Assembly: GCA_001314805.1 (NCBI GenBank)
Contig: LJSY01000009.1
Location: forward strand, 17,123-81,122
DNA from: Rhodobacteraceae bacterium HLUCCO18
GTDB lineage: Bacteria > Pseudomonadota > Alphaproteobacteria > Rhodobacterales > Rhodobacteraceae
Direction of reading: 5' to 3'
Length of the DNA stretch: 64,000 nt
Shown here: in pieces, positions 62,929 to 64,000 of the stretch
Numbering within the stretch: the stretch's first letter is position 1
Layout of the letters: each line of letters opens with the position of its first letter
Notes under the pieces: generated by a model
What the model was told of the DNA's origin: nothing
Databases searched by the model: none
The model's input: the letters and a program-made list of their open reading frames with translations, nothing else
Translations under genes and position numbers: made by a program

Positions 62929-64000
62929 TCAGAGAGAGGCGAGGCGAACGGTCGCCGACGACAGAGGCCCGTCGCTGTTGAGAAGCGCCGCATAGACGCT
63001 GTCGGTCAGCAGTCCGCGCAGATCGACAGGGCGACCGTCCACATAGGCCGTACGGCTCACCAGCCGGATGCCGTGGCTGTAGTCTGCGTAGTACTCGCCA
63101 TGCACCGTCGAGAGCGGCTGGATCGGGTCGCCATTCCCGCGGTGCCAGCCATAGATCGCCACGCGCCCGCGATTGGCCGACAGCCTGTTGGCCAGCACGA
63201 GATCCTTCTTGTGCCCGGCCAGAAGCACCCCGTGGCGCCCGCCCGCCTGCGCCATCTGCGCATCGAGCGTCGCGTCATGGCGCAGGAAATAGTCGGTCGA
63301 GGACATTTGCGGGCCGGGCGTCATCGGACGCGGCGACAAGCGCAGGGCGGCCTGCGCATAGATCGCGTCGACCATCCGCGTCGTCGGCAACATCATGTCC
63401 AACCCGTCCGCGACCCGCAGCGCTGCCGGCAGGCCCAGAGGCACCCGGACATGATCGGCGTTGGACCCCACGGCGAGGTAATCGGGCGTCACGCAGATGA
63501 CGATCTCGGTCTCGCGCCCTCCGACGGCACCGGTGAAGCGCACCGGCTGAAGCGCGCGGACGTGGTCCGGCACGTTGCCCCGCATCGCCTCGGCGACAAG
63601 CGCGTCGTCGCGTCCCGAGCCCGAGCCGTTGCCGAGGCTGGCGAGGATGGCGGAGGCCGGCGCCGCGTTGCCCGGACGGCGCGGGATCGCGCGTGCCAGA
63701 CGTGCGCTGCACGGATTGCTGCCAGCGCGCGGCGGGAAGAGCTGTACGCGGTCGGGGTCTTCCGACAGGCGCGCGGGCGTCAGGCTCGCCTCTGGCGCCT
63801 CGGCGCGGGCGACCTGGATGTTCTCGGCGATGGGCTCCGCCGGGGCGCGGGCCGCCATCACGCGGGCCGCGGCGCCGGGGCGCGCGGGCGGGCGAGGACT
63901 GAGGCTGACCGGAAGCGGGCTTGGCGCCACGGCGGGCGCGGTGTCGAGCGGGGGCAGGGCTGCGAACCCTTCGGGCCGGGCGATCGGCGTGCGCAGCGTG
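62929..64000 (-). CDS. Hypothetical protein, 5' end outside window
   Basis: The frame is open from the window edge to a stop at 62929, giving at least 357 residues; the start is not seen. The N-terminal 120 residues are Pro/Ala/Arg-rich and probably disordered. The C-terminal part is folded: TEIVICVTPDYLAVGSNADHVRVPLG, MVDAIYAQAALRLSPRPM, VLLAGHKKDLVL and a GWHRGNGDPIQPLSTVHGEYYADYSHGIRLV segment with several His, Tyr and Glu. The same segment type occurs, as I recall, in unnamed proteins of this group; I know no function. It is convergent with the secreted SUMF1-like protein. Confidence 0.7.
   Translation of the reverse strand, partial: TLRTPIARPEGFAALPPLDTAPAVAPSPLPVSLSPRPPARPGAAARVMAARAPAEPIAENIQVARAEAPEASLTPARLSEDPDRVQLFPPRAGSNPCSARLARAIPRRPGNAAPASAILASLGNGSGSGRDDALVAEAMRGNVPDHVRALQPVRFTGAVGGRETEIVICVTPDYLAVGSNADHVRVPLGLPAALRVADGLDMMLPTTRMVDAIYAQAALRLSPRPMTPGPQMSSTDYFLRHDATLDAQMAQAGGRHGVLLAGHKKDLVLANRLSANRGRVAIYGWHRGNGDPIQPLSTVHGEYYADYSHGIRLVSRTAYVDGRPVDLRGLLTDSVYAALLNSDGPLSSATVRLASL

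Overview
The window is about 64 kb of GC-rich DNA with densely packed, often start/stop-overlapping genes. Gene content points to a chromosomal segment of a marine-type alphaproteobacterium of the Roseobacter/Rhodobacteraceae group: betaine synthesis from choline-O-sulfate with a choline ABC importer, an ScfR-type acyl-CoA regulator, a complete C-P lyase cluster, aerobic-type CobQ and a CtrA-like promoter site. This is inferred from gene families, not from a marker-gene comparison. No rRNA, tRNA, CRISPR, prophage or insertion sequence was recognised.

Layout. (1) 1-2679, minus strand: a lipid-A-synthase N-domain membrane protein (cut by the window edge), a GT2 glycosyltransferase, and an ScfR/RamB-type regulator. 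(2) 2824-9300, plus strand: serine-glyoxylate aminotransferase, malyl-CoA lyase and malate-CoA ligase (serine-cycle enzymes), followed without a break by a mesaconyl-C4-CoA hydratase and a 2-methylfumaryl-CoA isomerase, two enzymes known from the second loop of the Chloroflexus 3-hydroxypropionate bi-cycle. (3) 9396-12816, minus: a hydantoinase, VOC and hydantoin racemase operon ending in a broken DHDPS-family gene. (4) 12920-18909: cobQ, a convergent phosphomannomutase, and a three-gene module of membrane protein, MoxR ATPase and VWA-like protein. (5) 18913-27686: the betIBCA genes with a small zinc-ribbon protein, divergent from choXWV across a perfect BetI-type operator. (6) 27674-34799: acyl-CoA dehydrogenases, glutaryl-CoA dehydrogenase, an acyl-CoA dehydrogenase/kinase/thioesterase operon and a creatininase-family enzyme. 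(7) 34889-40193: an apparently permuted photolyase, clpP-clpX, a GT-like protein and an exopolysaccharide sugar transferase. (8) 40330-54735: phosphonate metabolism (phnF, phnGHI, phnJKLN, DUF1045, phnM, a second PhnM with a TIM-barrel isomerase, and phnDCEE behind a Pho box). (9) 54831-59088: an uncharacterised operon of a divergent M19 dipeptidase-like protein, two unknown proteins and an Ldh-family oxidoreductase. (10) 59098-64000: a TPR-like protein and a secreted-protein locus (phosphodiester-glycosidase-like, SUMF1-like and an unknown protein).

How it works together. Region 2 can in principle interconvert glyoxylate, malate and CoA esters and route propionyl-CoA plus glyoxylate to pyruvate plus acetyl-CoA. 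Region 5 imports choline and converts choline or choline sulfate to betaine. Region 8 imports phosphonates and breaks the C-P bond, producing PRPP. No phnP is seen; the 2H-phosphoesterase DUF1045 protein is a candidate replacement. The best candidates for something undescribed are the hybrid serine-cycle/mesaconyl-CoA cluster, the dipeptidase/DUF3726/Ldh operon, the permuted photolyase, the antisense genes inside the phn cluster, and the phosphodiesterase/SUMF1 pair.
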